The position numbers and the translations under genes were made by a program. A stretch of 64,000 nucleotides of DNA from CBDCVY01 sp965223245 (GTDB lineage Bacteria > Nitrospinota > Nitrospinia > Nitrospinales > Nitrospinaceae), in NCBI GenBank assembly GCA_965223245.1, contig CBDCVY010000013.1, positions 186,001 to 250,000 of the forward strand. Direction: 5' to 3'. Of the stretch, positions 8,331 through 15,286 are shown piece by piece (within the stretch, counting starts at the first letter, position 1; each line of letters opens with the position of its first letter). The notes below the pieces were generated by a model, which ran no database searches, was not told where the DNA came from, and was given only the letters and a program-made list of their open reading frames with translations.

Positions 8331-9995
8331 TTAAAAATACCTTCCCGTTGCATATTCATATTTGAGTTTAGCTAGTCCTAATCGGCCTAAATGTTTCTTT
8401 CTGATTTTTTGAACATGGATCTCTACTTCATTAGAATTATTATTTGGATCTAAATTTCTCCAGACAGCAATGCAACAATCCGCTTTGTTTCTCCAATGAG
8501 CACTTCCACTAATATCGTAAGGAGAAGGCACGGGAAACATTCCATTCGGTTCTTTGGATAATTTTGTAGGATGGGCCACGAGCCAGACATGAACGGAATG
8601 AAGTCTTGCAAACCTTCGAATTTTAGTAAGAGATTGAGATATATATTCGGTTTCTGTCATGGCCGATGGTCGAGAATGATCGATTTCATTCCAGGGATCG
8701 ATTACCAAACCCTTTATCCCGCAACGATAGACAAGGACCTTTGCTAATGACAATATGGCATCGACTGTTACAGAATCTTCTTCGGGATTCAAAAACATAA
8801 AGTGCTGATTGAGCCATTTTTTTCCTTCAACCATTTCTTCTTTGGTCATGCGGGCTCGGAATCCCTCTCGAAATGGTTTGCCAATATATTTTTCGATTAA
8901 CTTTGAGGAGTGGTATTCAAGCGGATAATTTTCTGGACTAAAAATTCCAAAGTTCCAACCTTCCGATTCAGCTAGATTAATTAACAATGCGTCCAGCCAT
9001 TCAGATTTTCCATGGCTTGGAACTCCCGTGACAATATGTAAATCACCGCTTTCCTGACTGATGCGATAGAGAGGATCAAGACCCACCCAACCAGGTTCAA
9101 GGCCTGATTGAAATCCAGATTTGTAAAATCCTTCAAGATCAATATCTTTGGCCCATGTTATCCCTGACACAGGATAAGGAATTGCGGATTCAATAAGTTT
9201 GGCTAAACCATCTGAGCTTTGTTCAATCAGCATTTGGTTGGCATCTTTAATACCCTCTGGCCAAACAACACGACTGCATCTTTCTGGTCCCAATCGACGA
9301 ACCAATTCTTGCTCTAGCTTCTTTCCCGGAGGGTCATTATCAACCGCCAATATAAACTCATCTACGTGATCTAATTTCTCTCTACAGTTTTCCAAAAAAT
9401 CAAACTTTGAACTGTAACTTTTAGTTTCAAGGGCAGGGGCGCCATCGGGAACGCTAACCACGTTTTTAAATCCTGAAACTTCTAAAGCTAACTTGTCAAA
9501 TTCGCCTTCGACGATTATTGTTTTGGTGGAATCAATATCATCGTAACCATACAAAATCTTTTCGCCGTTTTTACTTTGCCAGAATTTTTTTTCACTCAAA
9601 GACCGAAACTTAATATTCACGCATTCACCATTTTTGAAAAATGGAAATTGAATCACGCCATCTTTTACACAAACCTGGTTTCGCTGAAGAACGTATTCGG
9701 AAATGCAACGTTCATCGACCAAATAAGCGTAGGCTTCCTCAGTTAGCTCAGAATCGAATTTAAATTCCAGCTTAGCTCTTTCCTTTGGCTTGCATGCGTT
9801 TTGTGTGAATTCTGCTTTTCCGTTTGCGAGACCGCCATTCCAACCGCAGTGGTGGCATTGCCAAACGCCTTTTTCAACATTCACCGAGAGGCAGAGATCA
9901 TTTTTCTTTTTTCTTTGATGGCTGCATTTTGGGCAAGTGGTACTCACTTGACCATGACCCGAAACTTGAATCCCAAAATCTGCAAACGTTTTCAT
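8331..9995 (-). CDS. Phage primase-helicase (zinc finger, TOPRIM, DnaB-like ATPase)
   Basis: A 554-aa protein. An N-terminal CxxC...CxxC zinc ribbon (Cys21, 24, 47, 50) as in bacterial and T7 primases comes first. A TOPRIM domain follows, with Glu163 in IIVEGEFDKLAL and Asp219/Asp221 in AVDNDPPG. A RecA-fold helicase core has Walker A GVPSHGKS (324-331) and Walker B hydrophobics ending at Asp433 (IKGLVIDPWNE). This is the T7 gp4 architecture: it unwinds DNA 5'-3' and lays primers at the fork. It overlaps or abuts the initiator-like gene upstream (2-bp gap). Both primase and helicase motifs look intact. Phage DNA polymerase is not in the window. Confidence 0.9.
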   Translation of the reverse strand: MKTFADFGIQVSGHGQVSTTCPKCSHQRKKKNDLCLSVNVEKGVWQCHHCGWNGGLANGKAEFTQNACKPKERAKLEFKFDSELTEEAYAYLVDERCISEYVLQRNQVCVKDGVIQFPFFKNGECVNIKFRSLSEKKFWQSKNGEKILYGYDDIDSTKTIIVEGEFDKLALEVSGFKNVVSVPDGAPALETKSYSSKFDFLENCREKLDHVDEFILAVDNDPPGKKLEQELVRRLGPERCSRVVWPEGIKDANQMLIEQSSDGLAKLIESAIPYPVSGITWAKDIDLEGFYKSGFQSGLEPGWVGLDPLYRISQESGDLHIVTGVPSHGKSEWLDALLINLAESEGWNFGIFSPENYPLEYHSSKLIEKYIGKPFREGFRARMTKEEMVEGKKWLNQHFMFLNPEEDSVTVDAILSLAKVLVYRCGIKGLVIDPWNEIDHSRPSAMTETEYISQSLTKIRRFARLHSVHVWLVAHPTKLSKEPNGMFPVPSPYDISGSAHWRNKADCCIAVWRNLDPNNNSNEVEIHVQKIRKKHLGRLGLAKLKYEYATGRYF

Positions 9996-9997
9996 AA

Positions 9998-10840
9998 TCA
10001 GTAAACAAAGCCTCGCTCAGGTTGTTTTTGTTTAAGCATTAAGCCGTTGATCCTGCTTGGAAACCAAATCACGGGATAGCCCGCCTCTTTTAATTTGTGG
10101 TCATCCAAAAGCAGATAACTGGTGATCAGGGATTTAAGTTCTTCGATTGGCCGGCCATCCTTTTCAAGCAGACTCTGAAATGTTTTTGCGGCAGCACCAT
10201 TCAGGGTTGGTTTGAGATTGTGGATTCGAAGAAATTCGTTGTGATAAAAATCAACCGCCGATTTCACATCTGGGTTTTTTGATTTTTTATGGTCAGATTT
10301 AGATGAAGTTTTTGGTTTGTTTTTAGCTCCAAAATTATTTGATTCATTCGTATATATATTTTTTATTTTTAAGAAGGATTTGGAGTTGTTTGAATTTAAA
10401 GGTTTTGTGGAATTCGGTACCACCAACTTTTGTTGAGTTTCCACCTGATCCAGTGGTAAAGAATTTCTCTCTTCCACTAAATTTGGTGGTACGGATACCA
10501 CTAACTTTGGTGGCGTATTTTTTAATAAATCTTGACCTTCAAGAGAAGGAATTTTTGGGTTTTTTGTCTTGCGATATTTATTGATTGTGATGATCATTGG
10601 ATTTTTCCCATCGACCAAAATATAATTTCCAGCTTTCAATTTCTTCATCCAATTTTCCAAGGTCCTCTTTCCAGTTCCCATTATTTCGATAAGCTCAGTA
10701 TAGGTAACTTCAACTTTTGGATTTCCCTTAGATTGACTCAGCAATTGACCAAATAGATAAATTGCCACACCCATTTTTCGGATATGCTTTTCTGTCCATA
10801 GCCCATTCCAAATAGGTGTATATTTATTGCTACCACTCAT
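9998..10840 (-). CDS. Phage replication-type winged-helix protein
   Basis: A 280-aa protein. The N-terminal ~85 residues look like a winged helix (YTPIWNGLWTEKHIRKMGVA, then VEVTYTELIEIMGTGKRTLENWMKKLKAG, a helix-turn-helix with recognition helix). A low-complexity Asn/Lys/Ser linker follows (~120-190), then a C-terminal helical domain (VDFYHNEFLRIHNLKPTLNG) reminiscent of DnaT/DnaD or replisome-organiser C-termini. It directly precedes the primase-helicase and overlaps the 93-aa gene by 4 bp, suggesting a helicase loader or origin-binding job. That role is inferred. Confidence 0.6.
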   Translation of the reverse strand: MSGSNKYTPIWNGLWTEKHIRKMGVAIYLFGQLLSQSKGNPKVEVTYTELIEIMGTGKRTLENWMKKLKAGNYILVDGKNPMIITINKYRKTKNPKIPSLEGQDLLKNTPPKLVVSVPPNLVEERNSLPLDQVETQQKLVVPNSTKPLNSNNSKSFLKIKNIYTNESNNFGAKNKPKTSSKSDHKKSKNPDVKSAVDFYHNEFLRIHNLKPTLNGAAAKTFQSLLEKDGRPIEELKSLITSYLLLDDHKLKEAGYPVIWFPSRINGLMLKQKQPERGFVY

Positions 10841-11118
10841 ACGCTTTTCAACTCCTCAAAATGCTTATCCCAAATCCTTTGTGTTTCTTGATGCTCGGGA
10901 GAGTTTTCACCTTGAAAATGGGCTTCAGCCAAGCGGTCGATTAATTCATATTTAATTTCGGGTAAAGACTTTTTGTGGAATCTGCTTAGTCGCGAAAAAT
11001 GGCCTGAAACAGGTCCAAAGGCAAGACCAAACAATCCAAGTAAAGATGAATCTTTTTGCCGCTGGCTTTGGTGTCGGGACCAATGACCCTGCATGTGTGA
11101 GACAGTTTTTAAGCGCAT
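10837..11118 (-). CDS. Small phage protein, unknown
   Basis: A 93-aa basic protein, rich in His, Ser and Arg near its N-terminus (MQGHWSRHQSQRQKDSS) and helical at its C-terminus (YELIDRLAEAHFQG...). GAGGT lies 6 bases upstream of the ATG. It overlaps the excisionase-like gene (10 bp) and the winged-helix gene (4 bp), so it belongs to the early operon. No family recognised. Confidence 0.55.
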   Translation of the reverse strand: MRLKTVSHMQGHWSRHQSQRQKDSSLLGLFGLAFGPVSGHFSRLSRFHKKSLPEIKYELIDRLAEAHFQGENSPEHQETQRIWDKHFEELKSV

Positions 11119-11360
11119 TCGGTTACCTCAGAGGTTGAGGTTGTAAGTCGCTCCTCCGCCCATTTGATCAGGTCTGCGCGACGATATCTAACGCACCGCG
11201 CAGAAATTTTCACATAAACGGGACCGGTACCAGTCAAGCGCCATTGTTGTAAAGCGCGCCTGGTAACGCCGATAAAATCTGCTGCTTCCTGTTCGGCAAG
11301 TAACCGTTCAGGGTCATTGGTGTAGGTGGATCTATCTTGATGATGGGGAATGACTTCCAT
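11109..11360 (-). CDS. AlpA/excisionase-like helix-turn-helix protein
   Basis: An 83-aa protein. Residues ~20-72 form a MerR/AlpA-type HTH: LLAEQEAADFIGVTRRALQQ, then W and RYRRADLIKWAEERL, the classic 'helix-turn-helix domain 17' excisionase pattern in which the wing Arg contacts DNA. A clean GGAGG lies 6 bases before the ATG. It starts the rightward replication operon and lies close to the integrase. The likely role is recombination directionality or early regulation; the sequence cannot say which. Confidence 0.8.
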   Translation of the reverse strand: MEVIPHHQDRSTYTNDPERLLAEQEAADFIGVTRRALQQWRLTGTGPVYVKISARCVRYRRADLIKWAEERLTTSTSEVTECA

Positions 11361-11427
11361 TTGTCGCCTCCAAAAATAAATTCGTATTCTGGAGACAATT
11401 TTATTGGGAGTGTGTTGCTCTAGCCGG

Positions 11428-12219
11428 TTAGAGCATCTTTAATTTTTTCTTTGCTCTGTAAATTCGAGCTTTCAACCCAGAAAATGGGGCATCTTTAATT
11501 TTTCCGTTTTTATCTACCCATTCAATTATTTCATCGTCTCGATTTATGCTTTCAATTATTCCATCTCTTGCTTTATTTTCTAGCTCCGATAATATTTTTT
11601 CTTTATTCGCATTAGGGTTTTGTTGAAGAATATCAACAATCATTGATTGAAGGGCATCAGGTCTAGCCCGTTTAGCAATTTTTCTTTGTCTAGCGGATTG
11701 AATATCCTCGTTGTAAATTTCGTGCCCTCCTTCTCCAAGATAGGCCTGATAGCACTCAGTTTTACCTAATCTAACCAGTCGGAAGACATAAACAAGGCTT
11801 TCCAGGTGAGGTCTAGCTTGTTTAAGACAGAGACTTGCGTAAATTTCACCTTTATCGAAATCGTCCAACATCTTAAGGCATTCATCAAAATCTCCTTTTC
11901 CTCGTTGGTAATCATAGTATTTAAGAAAATTTACTCTTGCGGTATTAAATTGATGCTTTAGAGGATCTGGAACCCAATCAGGTAATTCTCCAGCTAATCC
12001 ATCGTATTCATATCTTGAGATTTCTTTAATTATTTGATCTGCTTTTTTTAGTAGTTCCCAAGAGTCTGGAAGCATCTTCCGAGCATCTCTATCCTCCTCA
12101 TCACCAAGTATCCTTTTAAGGCCTTTAAATAAAATCTCCAATTCATCCTCTGTGAAAGAGATTGACTTATTTCTTTTCTCTTCTAACTTTTTTCCAAGGG
12201 CTCTAATTTCTTTCTTCAT
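11428..12219 (-). CDS. Unknown protein co-transcribed with integrase
   Basis: A 263-aa, charged, helical, soluble protein with no signal peptide or membrane segment. An N-terminal Lys/Glu coil is followed by a TPR-like helical middle (about residues 100-170; DFDECLKMLDDFDKGEIYAS). The C-terminal ~75 residues (around SMIVDILQQNPNANKEKILS and GLKARIYRAKKKLKML) look like a winged-helix DNA-binding unit. The start overlaps the integrase stop by 4 bp (ATGA), so both come from one transcript. No family recognised. Position next to int suggests a lysogeny regulator or accessory cargo gene. Confidence 0.65.
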   Translation of the reverse strand: MKKEIRALGKKLEEKRNKSISFTEDELEILFKGLKRILGDEEDRDARKMLPDSWELLKKADQIIKEISRYEYDGLAGELPDWVPDPLKHQFNTARVNFLKYYDYQRGKGDFDECLKMLDDFDKGEIYASLCLKQARPHLESLVYVFRLVRLGKTECYQAYLGEGGHEIYNEDIQSARQRKIAKRARPDALQSMIVDILQQNPNANKEKILSELENKARDGIIESINRDDEIIEWVDKNGKIKDAPFSGLKARIYRAKKKLKML

Positions 12220-13421
12220 TTTCTTTTCCGACGCTTTGTTTTGGGTAATTCCACCACTTCACCGATTTTTGATTTTCCCGCAATTCCCAATATCTGTTTT
12301 CCATGTGCCTCCAGAGCTTCTCGAACTTGGTCTTGAGCAAACCTGGCATAGATGGCCGTGGTAGAAGTATTGCTGTGGTTCAACACTCTTCCAATTAAAT
12401 GAAGTGAATTACCACTTTGCGCCAACCAGGAACCCAAAGTTCTTCTAAGATCATGCAAACGCACATCTTCGACTTTAGCTTTCTTTCGAATTCTGTACCA
12501 GGGTTTGGAAATATTGATTAAATGTTTGCCTTTTCTTCTTCCTGGAAATAAAAAAGGGTTTTCATCTAGCTTGGGAAGATTATCGATGATCTTTAGTGAA
12601 GCTTGATTGAGAGGAAGATAATGTGTTCGACCTGCTTTTGTTTCAGGCAAGCGGAGTTCTTTTCTATCAAAATCAATATCCTCCCACTTAGCTTGGAGCA
12701 ATTCCGATTTTCTTACGCCTAACAATAAATAAATCCACAATGCTCCTCTTACATAGATATTCTCTTCTTCATCGATGGCTTTAGCGAGTCTAGGTAATTC
12801 TTCGGGGGTGACCCATCGGTCTCGCTTTTCTTCTTTATATTTATCAATCCCTCTAGCTGGATTAGGGGCATCTTCATCCAAAAAACCCCACCGTTTGGCT
12901 AATTCAAACATTTTAGATAATAACGCTAAAACTCTATTAGCTTCATATGGCCCAGACTTTCCAATTTGATGGTGTAAAGAAGCTACATCAGATCGTTTGA
13001 TTACTTTAACTTTTGCATTTTTCCATTTGAAAAGGGCAGGGCTATTTAATCTTCGTGCGTCATCTCTCCAGGTTTTCTTATTTGGTTTAGCATATCTTTC
13101 CAAATATTCATTGCATAAAGCTCCAAAGGTTTTCCCTAGGGCTGCTTTCTGCTTTTCTGCAAGCGGGTCGGTACCGTCAATAATTTTTCCCAAGCAAATA
13201 CGGGCTTTATTGCGGGCTTGATCGAGGGTAATCGTTCCAAAGGTTCCTATCGTCATTTGACGTTTTCGCCCATCGACACGATAACTTAGAATAAAGGCTT
13301 TCCTGCCTGTGGGGTACACCCGTAATCCCAAGCCAGGCAACAGAGAATCCCAACGAACATCCCGGCTTTGCCCGTCCCCATTGTATTTAAAACTGTCTAT
13401 GGCTTTTTTTGTGAGTTTCAT
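12216..13421 (-). CDS. int: Tyrosine integrase, P4/CP4-57 type
   Basis: A 401-aa protein of usual family length. An N-terminal DUF4102 arm-binding domain (LTKKAIDSFKYNG... and GLGLRVYPTGRKAFILSYRV) precedes a SAM-like core-binding domain (~100-185) and a catalytic domain (~200-375). Catalytic residues are Arg237 (GVRKSE), Lys262, His323-x-x-Arg326 (HDLRR), His349 (LNHSNT) and nucleophile Tyr358 (AIYARF); all present, so the enzyme should be active. The C-terminus is very basic. It lies at the prophage end beside the tRNA attachment site, as usual for this family, which favours tRNA 3' ends. Confidence 0.95.
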   Translation of the reverse strand: MKLTKKAIDSFKYNGDGQSRDVRWDSLLPGLGLRVYPTGRKAFILSYRVDGRKRQMTIGTFGTITLDQARNKARICLGKIIDGTDPLAEKQKAALGKTFGALCNEYLERYAKPNKKTWRDDARRLNSPALFKWKNAKVKVIKRSDVASLHHQIGKSGPYEANRVLALLSKMFELAKRWGFLDEDAPNPARGIDKYKEEKRDRWVTPEELPRLAKAIDEEENIYVRGALWIYLLLGVRKSELLQAKWEDIDFDRKELRLPETKAGRTHYLPLNQASLKIIDNLPKLDENPFLFPGRRKGKHLINISKPWYRIRKKAKVEDVRLHDLRRTLGSWLAQSGNSLHLIGRVLNHSNTSTTAIYARFAQDQVREALEAHGKQILGIAGKSKIGEVVELPKTKRRKRK

Positions 13422-13433
13422 AACCTACTGATG

Positions 13434-13602
13434 GATAATCAGTTAATCTTTAAGTCACCAATAAGTCACCAGAAAACGTGATAATCAGTTCATAGTCAAT
13501 GTAGACCATGCATCGAAATAAGGCAAGAATAAAGGATGAAATGGGGGTCTATGATAGGTAGTGATTTTTAATGAATCTCAGAATAGGTGACTCTTAATCA
13601 GT
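13434..13602. repeat. Short repeats beside att: candidate integrase/excisionase arm sites
   Basis: GATAATCAGTT occurs at 13434-13444 and 13480-13490, and its AATCAGT core recurs at 13596-13602 inside the tRNA fragment. TAAGTCACCA occurs at 13451-13460 and 13462-13471 (11-bp period, one helical turn), with an inverted GGTGACT at 13587-13593. Such paired short sites between int and the crossover core are what arm-type binding sites look like. No gene lies in 13422-13587. Confidence 0.5.
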
Positions 13603-13632
13603 AGGTTGAAGGTTCGATTCCTTCACGGCTCA
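13588..13632 (+). other. Phage attachment site: 3' fragment of tRNA-Lys(CTT)
   Basis: The segment carries anticodon loop CTCTTAA (anticodon CTT) at 13591-13597, 3' anticodon strand TCAGT, variable AGGTT, T-arm GAAGG/TTCGATT/CCTTC and acceptor strand ACGGCTC plus discriminator A at 13632; no CCA is encoded. The 5' half of the tRNA is absent: upstream bases pair poorly with TCAGT. This is the expected duplicate end left after integration, and 13633 onward is host DNA. The functional tRNA should be at the other prophage end. Confidence 0.85.
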
Positions 13633-13691
13633 TCTATTATACACAAAGTCGACTGGAGGGGCTGGGCCTTAAATAGGTTAAGCTCCGATTC

Positions 13692-15161
13692 TTATGGACT
13701 AAAATCCTTAATGAGATGAATCACACTGGCATCCATCATCTCCATCAATGGTCCGGGATACAATCCAATGCCCAATACGAGGAAAGCTAATGGAATCAGT
13801 GCAGCCAATTCTAGATTCGATAAATCTGGAAGCATCTTGGCGGCTTCAGTCTTTGGTTCTCCCAACGCCACCCTTTGGAGCATCCACAACATATAGGCAG
13901 CTGCTAAAACAATACCGCCCATAGAGATAAGAACGATGGCAAAATTAACATAGGACGTTCCTACCAAGACCAAAAATTCACCAATGAAATTACAGGTGCC
14001 GGGTAGCCCAAAGGCTGCGACTGAAAACAAAAAGAACAATGCAACAAATCTTGGCATGGGTTTATGCAAGCCGCCGTAATCAGCAATCGCTCGGCTGTGA
14101 GTGCGGTCGTACAATTGTCCAACAGCAATAAATAAAGCCGCAGTCGTAATCCCGTGATTAAACATTTGCAAGACGGCTCCCTGGATACCCTGGCTATTGA
14201 ACACAAAAATTCCGAGAGTGACAAAACCCATGTGGGAAACTGAAGAATAAGCCACGAGCTTTTTAAGGTCGGACTGTGCCAAGGCCAGATATCCGCCATA
14301 GATAATGGCTACGACCGATAACCACAGGATATAGGGTGCGAATTCTGCAGAAGCCTCCGGAAACATGGGCAAACAAAAACGCAAAAACCCATATCCCCCC
14401 ATTTTCAACAGCACTCCGGCCAGAATCACACTGCCAGCCGTAGGAGCTTCCGAGTGTGCATCCGGAAGCCACGTATGAAAGGGAACCATTGGCATTTTTA
14501 TGGCAAAAGCGAGAAAGAATGCCAGGAACAACCAGAATTGCGTGCTGGAAGAATAAGTTTGTTCAGTTAGCACCAATAGATCGTAGGTATGTCCTCCATT
14601 GAGATAAATACCTAATATGCCCACCAGCAACAGCAAGCTTCCTGTTAGACTGTATAAAACGAATTTAAGCCCGGCAGCAATACGATTGGGTCCTCCCCAG
14701 AGAATGATCATGAAATACATGGGAATCATTGTTAGTTCCCATAACATGAAGAACAGGAAAAGATCGAGGGCGGTAAAGACCACAATCATGGCCCCTTCAA
14801 CTAACAATATCAGCGAAAGATAGGCTCGTATTCGTGTTGTAATTCCCTTCCACGAACAAAGTACACAAAGTGGGCAAAGGAGGGCTGTCAGCATCACCAA
14901 AAGAATGCTAATGCCATCAACACCAACCGCATATTGAATATTAAAGGTGGTCATCCATTCCACCCGTTCCTCGAACTGCATGCCTTGCAGGGTCGGATCA
15001 AAATTCTTCCAAAGTATCAGCGAAAGGAAAAACACCACCATTGTGATGGCAAAGGCGATTCGTCGAATCCATTCTTCATCACGTACAAATGCCAGAATGA
15101 TGATTCCTAAAAAAGGAACAGCAATCATCCAGCTAATCAGATGATCCATCAACATAGCCAT
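13692..15161 (-). CDS. NuoM-like proton/cation-translocating membrane subunit
   Basis: A 489-aa protein with about 14 membrane helices (Proton_antipo_M family). The family's key charges are present: Glu in LFFMLWELTMIPMYFMI, Lys in AIKMPMVPFHTWLPDAHSEA and Lys in VLLKMGGYGFL. GGAGGTC at 15168-15174 sets the ATG at 15161. It is the last gene of the dab/Mrp-like run and ends 60 bp from the tRNA fragment. Complex I proper would have nuoA-K alongside; none are here, so it is most likely a pump subunit of the carbon-uptake/Mrp-like complex rather than of respiratory complex I. An orphan nuoM copy is the alternative. Confidence 0.88.
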   Translation of the reverse strand: MAMLMDHLISWMIAVPFLGIIILAFVRDEEWIRRIAFAITMVVFFLSLILWKNFDPTLQGMQFEERVEWMTTFNIQYAVGVDGISILLVMLTALLCPLCVLCSWKGITTRIRAYLSLILLVEGAMIVVFTALDLFLFFMLWELTMIPMYFMIILWGGPNRIAAGLKFVLYSLTGSLLLLVGILGIYLNGGHTYDLLVLTEQTYSSSTQFWLFLAFFLAFAIKMPMVPFHTWLPDAHSEAPTAGSVILAGVLLKMGGYGFLRFCLPMFPEASAEFAPYILWLSVVAIIYGGYLALAQSDLKKLVAYSSVSHMGFVTLGIFVFNSQGIQGAVLQMFNHGITTAALFIAVGQLYDRTHSRAIADYGGLHKPMPRFVALFFLFSVAAFGLPGTCNFIGEFLVLVGTSYVNFAIVLISMGGIVLAAAYMLWMLQRVALGEPKTEAAKMLPDLSNLELAALIPLAFLVLGIGLYPGPLMEMMDASVIHLIKDFSP

Positions 15162-15286
15162 TTAAGAGACCTCCAACTTGCGAAAGAAGTAACCTTCCGG
15201 TTTATTATGTTAGTGCAAGAAAAATGTTTTAAGGTAATTCACAACCATAACCATTTTTCATAATAGGACCACAAATCGGGAACTCA

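Larger units (their letters stand above)
1..13632. mobile_element. Prophage, integrase-proximal part (podovirus-like)
   Basis: A compact block in which all genes but one lie on the minus strand, mostly overlapping or nearly abutting. It contains a tyrosine integrase, an excisionase-like protein, a replication module and T7-like internal virion proteins, and it ends exactly at a 3' tRNA-Lys fragment. Seen: gene content, strand bias and the att remnant. Known: many temperate phages integrate at tRNA 3' ends and duplicate that end. Inferred: the terminase, portal, capsid, tail, lysis and repressor genes and the intact tRNA-Lys(CTT) lie left of position 1. A short-tailed particle is suggested by the gp14/gp15/gp16-like trio. 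No clear repressor is visible, so lysogeny control is unexplained here. Confidence 0.88.
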
